A stretch of DNA of 64,000 nucleotides from Bacilli bacterium (lineage in GTDB: Bacteria; Bacillota_I; Bacilli_A; RF39; UBA660): positions 62,001-126,000 of the forward strand of contig JAFQXM010000001.1 in NCBI GenBank assembly GCA_017406955.1, in the 5' to 3' direction. The position numbers were made by a program, and so were the translations under genes. Below, one piece after another: positions 1-9,025 of this stretch (within the stretch, counting starts at the first letter, position 1; the number at the start of each line of letters is the position of its first letter). The notes under the pieces are model-generated. The model did not search any database, was not told where the DNA came from, and saw only the letters and a program-made list of their open reading frames with translations.

Positions 1-953
1 TATTGTTTAGATAATGCGTCTACTAACTCTTTAAAATAAGACAGGTACTGTGACGAAAGTGTACTCATGGCCTCATCCATCACTAAAATAGGAGCTAATT
101 TATGATACATTATAAAGTACACTTGTAAAACAAATCCTATGACTCCTTGTATTCCAAAGCCATTATTCTTGATATCAGTAATTATTTCACCTTCATCAGT
201 ATCTTCTTTCAAAAGAATATTTAAACAATTACCATTTCTAAACTCTGATATCTCTAATTTTATAGAATAGTTCTTATCATAAAATATAGTTTTAACTGCA
301 GAGTCTAACAATTTTTCTATATGTTCTATATGCTGTCTACTAATTAACTCTATAATTTCCTTTAAATAATCAATTGCATCTTCATAGTTTTTATGTTTAT
401 TTAATAAAGACTTTAATTGATTTTCATACTCTAATCTTTGATTCTCAGCTCTCTCTTTTATTTGTTTAGTTGTTTCGTACTCTTGTCTTTTCTTAAGAGC
501 TAAATTATAAAATGTTTCAAAATTATCTATAGTCACCCTATTCCTCCATTCTAGTATACATTTATCTATAAATCTTAAAATGCCTTTGTATACACCCTTC
601 ATACTACCATAATCACTAAGCCATATACAATCGTCAAAATCAGCTTCATCTACTGTATCATGATTTGCGATTCTAAGCTTAGTTTTACTACCATTTATAT
701 TTAAAGTAAAATACCAAGCTTCAGACTTTCTAGATTTGTACCAATAGTCTTTTAGCTCTGTTTTTAAATCTTTTTCTGCAGCTTTTAAATAGCTACTTAT
801 ATATAGTCTTAGATTAGAGTCTTTTGACATATATTTATTCCATCTTTGTTGATACTGCTTTAAACTACTGACACTATTCTTTTTAAATTTTATTTTCTGT
901 TTAGCGAGAGTATTAAAATGACTTTCACTCAGTTTACTTTCGTATAAAAACAC
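1..953 (-). CDS. SbcC/Rad50-like C-terminal ATPase half (partial)
   Basis: The frame is open from the TAG at 954-956 to the window edge, so the 3' end is missing. Near the edge it encodes a signature-like stretch NGFGIQGVIGF and a Walker B PILVMDEAMS (about 60-180), as in the C-terminal ATPase lobe of SbcC, Rad50 and T4 gp46. The preceding part is charged and probably coiled coil. The first ~140 codons (953 to 536) encode a globular-looking stretch I do not recognise. The start is uncertain: GTG at 953 directly follows the upstream TAG with no ribosome site, suggesting coupling or readthrough; an in-frame GTG at 536 has GGAGG six bases upstream and could start a shorter ATPase. It lies just downstream of the N-terminal ATPase half, with which it should form the nucleotide-binding unit. 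ATPase identity is fairly sure; the gene boundaries are not. Confidence 0.7.
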   Translation of the reverse strand, partial: MFLYESKLSESHFNTLAKQKIKFKKNSVSSLKQYQQRWNKYMSKDSNLRLYISSYLKAAEKDLKTELKDYWYKSRKSEAWYFTLNINGSKTKLRIANHDTVDEADFDDCIWLSDYGSMKGVYKGILRFIDKCILEWRNRVTIDNFETFYNLALKKRQEYETTKQIKERAENQRLEYENQLKSLLNKHKNYEDAIDYLKEIIELISRQHIEHIEKLLDSAVKTIFYDKNYSIKLEISEFRNGNCLNILLKEDTDEGEIITDIKNNGFGIQGVIGFVLQVYFIMYHKLAPILVMDEAMSTLSSQYLSYFKELVDALSKQ

Positions 954-1259
954 CTATACAGATTGTGCTTCTGCAAAGTTATTTAAAGCCGAAATAATCT
1001 CGCTATTTAATTCAGCTATTTTCTTTTCTGCTTCTTCTATACTATCTAATTTATATTTATCTTTTAACTCTTGTAAAATCTTCTCTTTAGCATCATTTAA
1101 AGATTTTATTTTAGTTTCTGCTACTATCTTACTTTCTTTAAAACTATCTCTCTGTGTTTGTATTTCATTAAGAAGTTCTATTTGTTGCTCTGATGTAAGA
1201 GAGTTAAATTTATCTTCTACAGAAACTCCATCATTCACTAACATTTTCTCTATGTACAT
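954..1259 (-). CDS. Small coiled-coil protein between the two SbcC-like halves
   Basis: 101 residues, rich in Lys and Glu with heptad-like spacing, predicted to be almost entirely coiled coil. The ATG at 1259 has a strong ribosome site (AGGAGG, five bases upstream) that lies inside the end of the upstream ATPase gene, just after its CPLCGQ hook, so it is translated by re-initiation rather than frameshift. It ends in TAG, and the same frame then continues open as the C-terminal ATPase half. It could be a coiled-coil arm of a three-part SbcC complex, or, if the TAG is read through, the front of one longer C-terminal subunit. No catalytic motif is visible. Confidence 0.7.
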   Translation of the reverse strand: MYIEKMLVNDGVSVEDKFNSLTSEQQIELLNEIQTQRDSFKESKIVAETKIKSLNDAKEKILQELKDKYKLDSIEEAEKKIAELNSEIISALNNFAEAQSV

Positions 1260-2458
1260 GTTCTCCTCCTATCTTTTGTCCACATAAAGGACAAACTTTA
1301 ATATTTCTTCTAATTTCATCTAACTCTAATTCTTTTCGGTTTAATTCTTCTATGTTATTCTGTTCTTTTATAATAGTTTCATTCATATAGTCTACGTTAA
1401 ACTTAATATTTTTAAGTTCTACTAATAAACTTAAGTTATCTATAATTGTATTACTTGGAATAGCTTTCTCTAATTTCAGAATGGCTTCTGAAGTATTTTC
1501 TATATCTATTTTAATATTATTATATGATTGAACAATATTTCTTAGATTTTTATTCTGATGAATATCAATATTTTTCAATATATTTTCTTTATTAGATATA
1601 ATATTTCTTAACTCTGTTTCATTATGTTCTTCTAAGTTTAATGAATTCCATTCTTTTACTTTATTTCTTATATCGATCATTTCTTTTAATTTATCTTTTA
1701 TTAAATAATCTAAAATATTATAGCTATCGAATTTCCCTAAATCTTCTAATAATTTAGGTCTAGTTTCTTTTATTTCATTTTCAGCCTCTGTATAAGTATC
1801 TACTAAATGTTTTACAGATTTATATTCATCATATTTTTCTTTCATGTCTATAACTCTATCTGCATTTTCTAGCATAGTTTTAGTTTTATCTAAAACACTT
1901 TGTTGTTCTTTTATCATATTTTCTGTAGATATAATACTTCCTTGAACTATGTCTGCTTCTCTGTTTATTTGTTGTCTATCTGACACCATAGATTTTAAAA
2001 CTGATGAAAGTTGATCGTTTTCTCCAGAGTCTACTATAAATTTAAATAATTCTCCAGCACTTTTATCTAAAAGAAATGGCTTGTCCATCTGGTCCCAAAA
2101 ATTCAATTGAATTTTATTACCATTTAGTATAACTTCTTTTATGTTTAAAGCTTTTTTAACCTCTTCTGGAGTGTTTAAACCGGAATTTTGAATACTTTTC
2201 TCCATCTACTACATATCTAGTATTACCTTCTTTTTTCTGATATATAACTGTGTGATTGTCTTTTTGAATTCCTACAATATATGAGTCTGCTCCATTTCTT
2301 ATAGGAGTAGTACCTGACTCTGTATATATAGCTGCTTTCATCGCTTTTATGATACTAGATTTACCATTATTAGAGGGACCTACTAAAACAGTAAGTCCTG
2401 GTTTAAAATCTAGAACTGCTTGTCTTATAATTTGATAGTCTTTTATAGATAATTTCAA
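1231..2458 (-). CDS. SbcC/Rad50-like N-terminal ATPase half with zinc hook, joined by +1 frameshift
   Basis: Two overlapping frames make one protein of about 408 residues. The first frame (2458 to 2156) gives the N-terminal lobe with Walker A GPSNNGKSS near residue 27. The second (2205 to 1231) gives a long coiled coil and ends with a zinc-hook CPLCGQ. The frames join at the in-frame CGG at 2180-2182: skipping the C gives ...EKYSKF-GLNTPEEV..., a smooth continuation, whereas the zero frame stops at 2156. SbcC-type proteins pair with an SbcD nuclease to process DNA ends in replication and recombination; the nuclease is not in this window. The next gene downstream starts inside its 3' end. The alternative is a dead gene, but four other genes break at the same codon in the same way. 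Confidence 0.82.
2172..2191 (-). other. +1 recoding site (CGGT) in SbcC-like gene
   Basis: The coding strand reads TTC CGG TTT in the upstream frame and TTC (C) GGT TTA in the downstream frame. The CGG at 2180-2182 is codon 93 of the upstream frame. It is the only one of six sites with T rather than A after CGG. There is no homopolymer here that would favour a sequencing error. Confidence 0.8.
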
Positions 2459-2486
2459 CGATTTTACCTCCTCTAATAATTTTATG

Positions 2487-3836
2487 TTAATATATCTCTA
2501 CTGAATCTAATTTATCTTCTATTGATTTATTGTCTTCTTCATCTTGAATTGCTTTTAAATATTCTTCTATATCTTTAATAGCTTTATCTACTTCTTTAGC
2601 ATTTATAAATTCAGTACCAGAGTTCATTTCTTTAACTATTTTCTTAGTTCCTATATTATAATATACTCCATAACCTTGTCCATAAATATCTATACCTCTC
2701 ATAAAATATACATTGCCATTCATAGAAGTAACTACTTTTTTATCTTGTAAATTTTTAGGTAACATAGATAAATCATCTAAAGTATACTCTACATCTAATA
2801 TTTCAGATTCTCTATCAGTATTTATCATCCAGTCATTTGGAGTAAATAAATTATTGATAACTTGATAATTATCTATGATTGTTTGTAACAAATTATCTTT
2901 GCCAACATATTTTATTTCTTCAAATAAATTAGGATGTCTTAAATAATAAGTTCTGCCTTTAGCTTCTATATAACAATCATCTTCTGTAGGTTTTCCAGAC
3001 TCAAATATCTCTTTATAAGTTAAAATATTTGAAATACCTTTACCATATCTAATAAAGAACGGAGTTTTTACTTTTCCTGTTATATATCTTGATTTTACTA
3101 TTTGAGCATATACTTTTTGTCCAATAGGTTTGTTGTTATAACTTTCTGACTTATCTGAATATTTATAGAACTGAATAACTATATCAGAATATTGTATAGG
3201 AGCTTCTCCACCTTTAGGTGCTTCTTTAGGTGCTCCAAAACTAAATCCTCCAATCTCTTTGGCTGTATGATTTAACAATATAAAGTTTACTTTTCTAGAA
3301 TCTTGTTCTGCTAAAACATTCATATTTTTCATTAACTGTCTTAGCTTTTGTGCTTCTCCTCCAACTCTCATATTTTCAATGTTATAAGCATCTTTACCCA
3401 TATACATTCCAGAGTCTATTACTGAAAGAGTGTCAATTACTATAATAGAAAAATTCTTATTCACTAGTTCTTGAATTAAATCGTTAATTTCATGAAAAGT
3501 ACTTTTTCTAAATACCATAAAACAACCGCCTTTACTTCTATCAGTGTTGTTATGATATGGAAGAACTCCAGTAGATTCCATAATTGCAGTATTTATTCCT
3601 CTATCTGCATCAATATATGCAATGTCTTGTCCTTGCTTTAATAAATCTGCACATATATCTTTTAAACATACTGTAGATTTACCAGTTCCAGAACCAGCTG
3701 CAATATGTACTATACTACCTTTAGGTAGTCCTTGACCTCCTAACAAGCCATTTAAGACTTTATTCTTTATAGGGTAATACTCTGTTTTACTGAATGGATT
3801 ATGTTTTAATAAATCTGCTAAATCTTTTTCATTCAT
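2487..3836 (-). CDS. RecA/UvsX-like recombinase
   Basis: 449 residues. The N-terminal half is a RecA-fold ATPase: Walker A AAGSGTGKST at about residues 46-55, IDADRG just after it, and a Walker B-like IIVIDTLSVID near residue 135. This is the layout of T4 UvsX and other phage strand-exchange proteins, which coat single-stranded DNA and drive pairing. The C-terminal 150 residues are acidic at the end and match nothing I recognise. A strong AAGGAGG precedes the ATG at 3836. It sits directly upstream of the SbcC-like gene, so the two form a recombination operon. A DnaB- or RadA-like ATPase is a less likely alternative because the order of motifs fits UvsX better. Confidence 0.8.
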   Translation of the reverse strand: MNEKDLADLLKHNPFSKTEYYPIKNKVLNGLLGGQGLPKGSIVHIAAGSGTGKSTVCLKDICADLLKQGQDIAYIDADRGINTAIMESTGVLPYHNNTDRSKGGCFMVFRKSTFHEINDLIQELVNKNFSIIVIDTLSVIDSGMYMGKDAYNIENMRVGGEAQKLRQLMKNMNVLAEQDSRKVNFILLNHTAKEIGGFSFGAPKEAPKGGEAPIQYSDIVIQFYKYSDKSESYNNKPIGQKVYAQIVKSRYITGKVKTPFFIRYGKGISNILTYKEIFESGKPTEDDCYIEAKGRTYYLRHPNLFEEIKYVGKDNLLQTIIDNYQVINNLFTPNDWMINTDRESEILDVEYTLDDLSMLPKNLQDKKVVTSMNGNVYFMRGIDIYGQGYGVYYNIGTKKIVKEMNSGTEFINAKEVDKAIKDIEEYLKAIQDEEDNKSIEDKLDSVEIY

Positions 3837-3867
3837 AATTTACTACCTCCTTATAATATTTATTATG

Positions 3868-4266
3868 CTACTGATTGAAAAATCTTTCACCATCACGTTT
3901 TACTTGATCTCGGTACTCTTTCAGTTTCATTTCTTGTTTTGCAGTAAAGCTATATCTATAATCAAATTCTTGCCAAAATCTATACAAATAATACTCATAA
4001 TCTCCATGTTCTATCTTATCTTTATTTTCTTCACTATATTTCTTCCACCATTTATCATAGCATTCTTCTTTAAATTTTCTTTGTGCTGCTTTTAATTCTT
4101 CATACTGTTTAGCTATTAGCTCTTCTTCTCCTTTTTTCATTCTTTTTTCCCATTCATCAAATTTCTTGTACTCAGCTTCTTTTCTATCTTCTACTTCATT
4201 AAAGTCAATCCCATGTTCATAATTATAAATATAGCTATCTGCTGGGTCTCTATATGGTTGTGCCAT
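3868..4266 (-). CDS. Conserved phage protein of unknown function
   Basis: 132 residues starting MAQPYRDPADSY. I chose the ATG at 4266, because AAAGGAGG lies seven bases upstream; an upstream in-frame start at 4353 has no ribosome site and overlaps the previous gene. The protein is highly charged, rich in Lys, Glu, Tyr and Trp, with repeated WxKxxEE-like helices, so it is probably all alpha-helical. No domain is recognised. It lies between the unknown 463-residue gene and the UvsX-like gene. Confidence 0.6.
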   Translation of the reverse strand: MAQPYRDPADSYIYNYEHGIDFNEVEDRKEAEYKKFDEWEKRMKKGEEELIAKQYEELKAAQRKFKEECYDKWWKKYSEENKDKIEHGDYEYYLYRFWQEFDYRYSFTAKQEMKLKEYRDQVKRDGERFFNQ

Positions 4267-4294
4267 AACGTTTCCTCCTTTAACTGTTATAGTG

Positions 4295-5686
4295 TTAATA
4301 TGCATTAAATGAAAAACTTGCAAAATCTGAAAACATATTTTCACCGTCATCATAATTCCATTTAATATCGTATGCGTAAGACGGTTTATCGTAGAATTTA
4401 CATTTGTTATTAGATATAGAATCTCTTGTATCTAAAATTGAAAGTTCTTTTATATAATTTACATAGTCAGATTTTTTGTACCTTTCATCTTGATAAACCT
4501 TTTGTAATACTTCATAGTCATAGAAAAAGTCTGGGCATTGAATATTATAGTATGTTTGGTTAGTCCTCTTTTTATTTCTTAATTTTTCTATATAACTTGT
4601 ACAATCTATATCTAACATTTTAGCGAACTTTAAAACTAAACCATCAAAGAAGTCTTCACACTCACCATATATTAACAAAGTACCAGAAAATACTTTCTTT
4701 AAATCATTTCTAAAGGTTACCCAACTATCTAAATTAAAGAATTTTTTCCAATATTTCAATATTCGTTTTAATAAAGAACCGTCATTAAATATTTTATTGA
4801 TATAATGATATGAAAAAGCACCGTAATCTTTCAGCATACTTTTCAAAGTTATATCTTTCTTTTTACTGAAACTTGAATGTATTCCACCGTTTATAATGCA
4901 TCTATCTACCATTATCTTATATTTCATAAATGTATGAAGAGGTTTTAAAACATGTTTATTATATTCATATTTTTCTGCTTGTTCTTTAGTAGTTAATTTA
5001 GATAATATAAGCCAATAACCTTGAATCTCATCATTCCATCTATCACTATCATATTTCTCTGGTTTTGTGTCTATTAAAAATACTAATCTATTCCAATCAA
5101 TATCATTTTTATATAAACTTAGCTCAAAAGCAGAAAATACTGTTTTCTTCTCATTAGAGCCTTTTCTAAAGAAAGTTACACTACATTTTCTTTGATTCAT
5201 TTTATTTATAGCATTATCATAGCATCCATCATCTGTTTTTCCTGCATTATCAGAATTTAATCTACTTAAATCACAGTGATATATTTGATATACATATATA
5301 CCTTTGCTTAAATCTAATTTAAATTTTCTTAACATTTTTGCTATTTCTTTAACGTTTTTAGTACTATAAAATTTACCTTTCGTGTCAAAAAACTTAAAAG
5401 TAGTATCTTTTATTTTTGATTGATATGTTAATTTTTCAATTAAATCTTCTACTCCCTTATAATTTTTAATAATTTTTATAGGTTTTGAATTACGTATTTT
5501 TCTTCCTCTAGAATCTACAGGGAATATAAAAGTTTTAACTAAATCAGAATAATCTTTAGAAACGTTCTTTGGTTTAGTCTTTCCAGGTTTACTTCTTGTT
5601 TTTCTCATACTTATAGCTTTAGGTGTGTTTGAATATTCTATTACTTTTCCAGTAGATGTAGTGTAAAAATTATTTTCTTCAGACAT
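4295..5686 (-). CDS. Unknown 463-residue protein, first gene after the structured intergenic region
   Basis: 463 residues, basic N-terminus (SMRKTRSKPGKTKPK) and a mostly globular body with many aromatic residues. I recognise no domain; no Walker, zinc or membrane signal is visible. It is preceded by AAGGAG and by the 420-base structured intergenic region, so it is probably the first gene of the recombination block. Its codon use and ribosome site look like those of its neighbours. Confidence 0.65.
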   Translation of the reverse strand: MSEENNFYTTSTGKVIEYSNTPKAISMRKTRSKPGKTKPKNVSKDYSDLVKTFIFPVDSRGRKIRNSKPIKIIKNYKGVEDLIEKLTYQSKIKDTTFKFFDTKGKFYSTKNVKEIAKMLRKFKLDLSKGIYVYQIYHCDLSRLNSDNAGKTDDGCYDNAINKMNQRKCSVTFFRKGSNEKKTVFSAFELSLYKNDIDWNRLVFLIDTKPEKYDSDRWNDEIQGYWLILSKLTTKEQAEKYEYNKHVLKPLHTFMKYKIMVDRCIINGGIHSSFSKKKDITLKSMLKDYGAFSYHYINKIFNDGSLLKRILKYWKKFFNLDSWVTFRNDLKKVFSGTLLIYGECEDFFDGLVLKFAKMLDIDCTSYIEKLRNKKRTNQTYYNIQCPDFFYDYEVLQKVYQDERYKKSDYVNYIKELSILDTRDSISNNKCKFYDKPSYAYDIKWNYDDGENMFSDFASFSFNAY

Positions 5687-6106
5687 GTTTTAAATCTCCT
5701 TTGAATTTTCTATATTATATTTTATGTTAATTGCTTGTAATTTTCTCTATTAAATCTCTGTCAACTAAATCTCTAAATAAAGATCTCTAAGTATTGGTAC
5801 TCTACGTGTACGTGTATATTTTCTAAAATAATAATAATAATAATAAGTAAATCTATAATAATAAATATAGTAGAGAATATATATTTAAGATCGTGTGTTA
5901 CCGTTTCGGTAACTAAAAATCTAAGAACTATTTTTTCACAAAATACAATAAATTCTTAGATTAAAACTTGATGATTTAATAAATATTATGTTAAATTTTT
6001 CTAAAGTCAAAGTTTTATATAAAATTATATATTAGTTCATAAATGAGCTCAAAAGAAAGTTAGAAATTTTATTCTAACTTTCTAATTATTTTATTTGAGC
6101 TATAAA
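5687..6106. other. Structured intergenic region
   Basis: 420 bases without a gene. Besides the terminator at 6054-6083 it holds a perfect hairpin GTTACCG-TTT-CGGTAAC at 5898-5914, a longer inverted repeat made of AATCTAAGAA (about 5927) and TTCTTAGATT (about 5952), a run of ATA/TAA triplets at about 5827-5850, and GTACxCGTxC-type short repeats near 5803-5815. It separates the late baseplate operon from the recombination genes. It could hold a promoter, an origin or a small structured RNA; I cannot tell which. Confidence 0.5.
6054..6083 (-). terminator. Rho-independent terminator after the baseplate wedge gene
   Basis: Perfect 12-bp stem AGAAAGTTAGAA / TTCTAACTTTCT with a short loop, 24 bases past the stop of the gp6-like gene, followed on the minus strand by TTTT. 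An outer pair GAGCTCAAA / TTTGAGCT frames it. Confidence 0.75.
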
Positions 6107-8161
6107 TTAGATTTGTTTATATTGATAATCTATAGCTTTAGTTTCTACATTAGGTGGAATTATATCTAAGAATTGTCTAGGTAAAACTTCTATTAAATCA
6201 TCAGTAAATGTTGGTAAACCTACTTCTACATATCTAATAAAATCAAATTCATTTAATATATCACTACCTATAACACTTGCAAAGATAGGGTCTCCTAGTT
6301 TTAAATAATTATCTCTAGCATATCTTTTTAGAATGAATTCTTTTACTTGAGTAGCTATGCTTTCAAATCTAATATCTCTAGAGTCCATATAAATTTCTAT
6401 ATAAATCTTAGGTTCTATTATCTCTACATCATAATAAGTAATCCATAAAGAGTGTAGTCTTCTAGAATCTATAGTTTCTCTTAGTTGTTGACCAGCTTCA
6501 GTTAAAACTTGAGTTTGTTTAAAGAATATAGATATTTTAGACAGAGGCGTAGGCATAAAATCTCTCCAGTTATTACACATTGTAACAATTACATCATCTC
6601 CACTGATGTTAACTGTGTAAGTAAATTCTTCAGAACTGCCAGGAATAGTATCAACATATTTAGGTAGAAAACTAGTTACAGTTTTAAGAGTATCTACACC
6701 TAAAACTATATCATCTACATCAGTATAAGTAATTCCATAACCAGCTAAAATTATTTGATTTCCAGTTATACTAGCTTGAGCAAATTGTTCTACGTTTTCA
6801 GCAACATATTGCATATCATTCCAGTTCCAATCTTCTCTAAATTTTATTATAGTATTTCTGTATTTATTATTTTCAGGATTTTCTTCATCATAATCTACGC
6901 AGTCTGGTAAAACATAGATATTAACTTTATAAGCATCATTTACATAACCACCAGGTCCAGGCGTAGGTTGTATTAACCCAGATGAAGGGTCATTATAATC
7001 TAAAGCTCTAACATCAGCTATTCCATCTGTAAGTCCTCCAATAGATTCAAAATCATCTAAAGTAACTAAAGTATTCATAGTTCTTGCATGTATAGGAGCA
7101 CTGTGCTTTATCTCTTCTAAAGTTTCAGGGTCATAACCTTCTATAGATTGACTATTAGATATTATTCTAATATTAGATTTTTCTGTACAAGCAGTTTCTA
7201 AAGTTTGAATTTTATTTTGACCAACTCTTCCAGCTTTACCATTACTAATTAAGTAAGTAATTTTCATAGATGTTGCAGCAGTTACTACGTCTGCCCAGAA
7301 TGCTGGTAATTGTAAATAAATATATCTATCTTCACTACAGTGAACTGAAAATTCTAATCCACCAGTATTTATAGTAACGTCTTCTACAGCTTTATACTCT
7401 TGATTATCTATAAATAGCTGAACTGTATTAAATGCTATCGCATAGTCTGGTAAAACTACTCTTCCTAAATCTGTAATATCTCCTAATTCAAAAGTAAACT
7501 CTTTAAGAGTTCCTTCATAAGCATCTACATTGCAAAGATTATCTGTAAATATTGCATCTTCTAATGTTGTATAAATATAGTCAGTTCCAGTAGAAAAAGT
7601 ACTACCTCTAGGAAATACAGTTCCATTAGGAATTTCTCTTTCTACTAAATTGCCCTCATCATCTTCATCTTGTATAGCTCCTAACCATATATTAGTTTTA
7701 GCTGACATATAATGTCTAGGTTTATAACCTATCAATCTACAAAGTAATAATGCTGAAGCTCTTTCTCTACAAGTAGAAAGATATAATTCTGCTATAGATT
7801 TATCAACGTTATAATTCTGCATGTCTGCTAAATAAGACATTAGTTTTAAAATTACTACTCCTATATCAGAGTCTGAAAAATCATTCCATCTACCTTCAGA
7901 TAATTGTTCTGCTTGAAGCTTTAAATATTCTAAGATAGTAGAATAACTTTTTCTATTATATGGAAGCTTTAATTTATCAGCATCAGTAATTTCAAAAACA
8001 TTAAAGAATTGTTTATATAGATCTCCAGCTAATAATTTAAGTTCTTCATTATCTCTATCTTGTGCATAATCTATAATAAATTGTAAAACTGATAAAACAC
8101 TTCCTAAATCATCAGGAGTAATTAAAGTGTATCCATCTTCATCTATCCAGTCTCTAGCCAT
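6107..8161 (-). CDS. Baseplate wedge protein, T4 gp6 / baseplate J-like
   Basis: 684 residues. The N-terminal region (about 30-150) has the helical pattern of gp6/J-type proteins, including a segment like SDSDIGVVILKLMSYLADM and RERASALLLCRLIGY, which in this family precedes the beta-rich wedge domain. These proteins form the ring of the baseplate around the hub. It sits next to gp25- and gp53-like genes, the usual wedge cluster. It is longer than P2 gpJ and close to T4 gp6 in size. Its ATG overlaps the stop of the gp25-like gene, so the two are coupled. Confidence 0.8.
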   Translation of the reverse strand: MARDWIDEDGYTLITPDDLGSVLSVLQFIIDYAQDRDNEELKLLAGDLYKQFFNVFEITDADKLKLPYNRKSYSTILEYLKLQAEQLSEGRWNDFSDSDIGVVILKLMSYLADMQNYNVDKSIAELYLSTCRERASALLLCRLIGYKPRHYMSAKTNIWLGAIQDEDDEGNLVEREIPNGTVFPRGSTFSTGTDYIYTTLEDAIFTDNLCNVDAYEGTLKEFTFELGDITDLGRVVLPDYAIAFNTVQLFIDNQEYKAVEDVTINTGGLEFSVHCSEDRYIYLQLPAFWADVVTAATSMKITYLISNGKAGRVGQNKIQTLETACTEKSNIRIISNSQSIEGYDPETLEEIKHSAPIHARTMNTLVTLDDFESIGGLTDGIADVRALDYNDPSSGLIQPTPGPGGYVNDAYKVNIYVLPDCVDYDEENPENNKYRNTIIKFREDWNWNDMQYVAENVEQFAQASITGNQIILAGYGITYTDVDDIVLGVDTLKTVTSFLPKYVDTIPGSSEEFTYTVNISGDDVIVTMCNNWRDFMPTPLSKISIFFKQTQVLTEAGQQLRETIDSRRLHSLWITYYDVEIIEPKIYIEIYMDSRDIRFESIATQVKEFILKRYARDNYLKLGDPIFASVIGSDILNEFDFIRYVEVGLPTFTDDLIEVLPRQFLDIIPPNVETKAIDYQYKQI

Positions 8162-8562
8162 TATTCAGTACCTCCTTCTCCATTTATAAACTCTAAAGTA
8201 ACATTAGATGCTATATTAGAGTATTCTATTCTATAATATAAATATATTCTAATTGTAACATGTTCATATTCTATATCTATTCTATCTATTGATAATTCAG
8301 GAAATTTTTCTTCAAAAACTCTATCTATTTCGTATCTAATCATAGATGCTGTAGCTGAAGTTTTTCCATATTTTAAAAATTTATAGATATCAGAACCCAT
8401 GTTAGGGTTTCCAGGTTGTGTACCTCTAGAAGTCATTAACTCTATTCTAATATTTTCTTCTATTTTTTGAAGATTAGACTTTTCATTCCAACCTCCATTA
8501 TCACTAAATAATTTTGGAACTAAAGCAGCTCCTCTAGCATTATATAAGTTAGCTTTGCCCAT
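8161..8562 (-). CDS. Baseplate wedge protein, gp25-like
   Basis: 133 residues, the usual gp25/GPW size. The pattern TQPGNPNMGSDIYKFL near residue 50 matches the family's conserved N-x-x-G-S stretch, followed by two amphipathic beta strands. In contractile tails gp25 binds the sheath initiator and the wedge. The gene overlaps the start of the gp6-like gene by one base and follows the gp53-like gene by ten bases. Confidence 0.8.
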   Translation of the reverse strand: MGKANLYNARGAALVPKLFSDNGGWNEKSNLQKIEENIRIELMTSRGTQPGNPNMGSDIYKFLKYGKTSATASMIRYEIDRVFEEKFPELSIDRIDIEYEHVTIRIYLYYRIEYSNIASNVTLEFINGEGGTE

Positions 8563-8572
8563 ATTTTACCTC

Positions 8573-8956
8573 CTATCTATTAAGTACTCCTCCCTCAGTA
8601 TATAGTGAAGTTATTTCAGGTATTCTAATAATTTTTCCAACTTTAAATTCAAACAGACTTTTCATATTATTAGCTGAAAGTATTACCCAAGCTAACATTG
8701 GATTATTATATTGTCTATAAGCTACTAAATCTGGACGGTATTCTTCTCCAGCTTCTATTTTACGAACAGTATCTCCATCAGATTCTGGTATATAAATATC
8801 AGCTATTCTCATATTTCTAATTACAGTATTACCGTCTATTAAACTTAAATTAGTTTTAGAAGAATATCTGTCTTGAACTACTTCTTCAGTAGGTTGTATA
8901 ACTCCAGTAACTTGACTAGGGTCATACCAAGTTTTTCCTAAATTAGTTAAAGCCAT
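8573..8956 (-). CDS. Baseplate wedge protein, gp53/LysM-like
   Basis: 127 residues. The second half reads GEEYRPDLVAYRQYNNPMLA then VILSANNMKS and FKVGKIIRIP, the pattern of T4 gp53 and other LysM-like baseplate proteins (a residue pair choosing 'from where to pull in' a neighbour, then a G-x-x-I-x-I-P strand). The role would be to join wedges or anchor the hub. It is part of the wedge cluster with gp25 and gp6 homologues. Confidence 0.7.
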   Translation of the reverse strand: MALTNLGKTWYDPSQVTGVIQPTEEVVQDRYSSKTNLSLIDGNTVIRNMRIADIYIPESDGDTVRKIEAGEEYRPDLVAYRQYNNPMLAWVILSANNMKSLFEFKVGKIIRIPEITSLYTEGGVLNR

Positions 8957-8979
8957 TAAAATTCCTCCTTTCTGAGGTA

Positions 8980-8995
8980 TCAGAATAAAATCTGA
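8980..8995. repeat. TCAGA-6-TCTGA palindrome, copy 1
   Basis: Intergenic copy of a palindrome family found at more than ten places in the window. Here the stem is only five pairs, too weak for a terminator by itself; it lies between the hub gene and the gp53-like gene, just upstream of the latter's ribosome site. Confidence 0.6.
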
Positions 8996-9025
8996 GTCAT
9001 TTTTATTATCATTTAATATAATTTA

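Noticed and set aside
954-956. TAG recoded as an amino acid
   Set aside because: TAG ends other genes normally (29529 after the shift, 39435, 55169) and no in-frame TAG interrupts a conserved domain elsewhere.
1231-1259. Second frameshift in the SbcC-like gene
   Set aside because: The frame changes here too, but a perfect AGGAGG and ATG start the next gene and the upstream protein has a natural end after the hook. There is no CGG.
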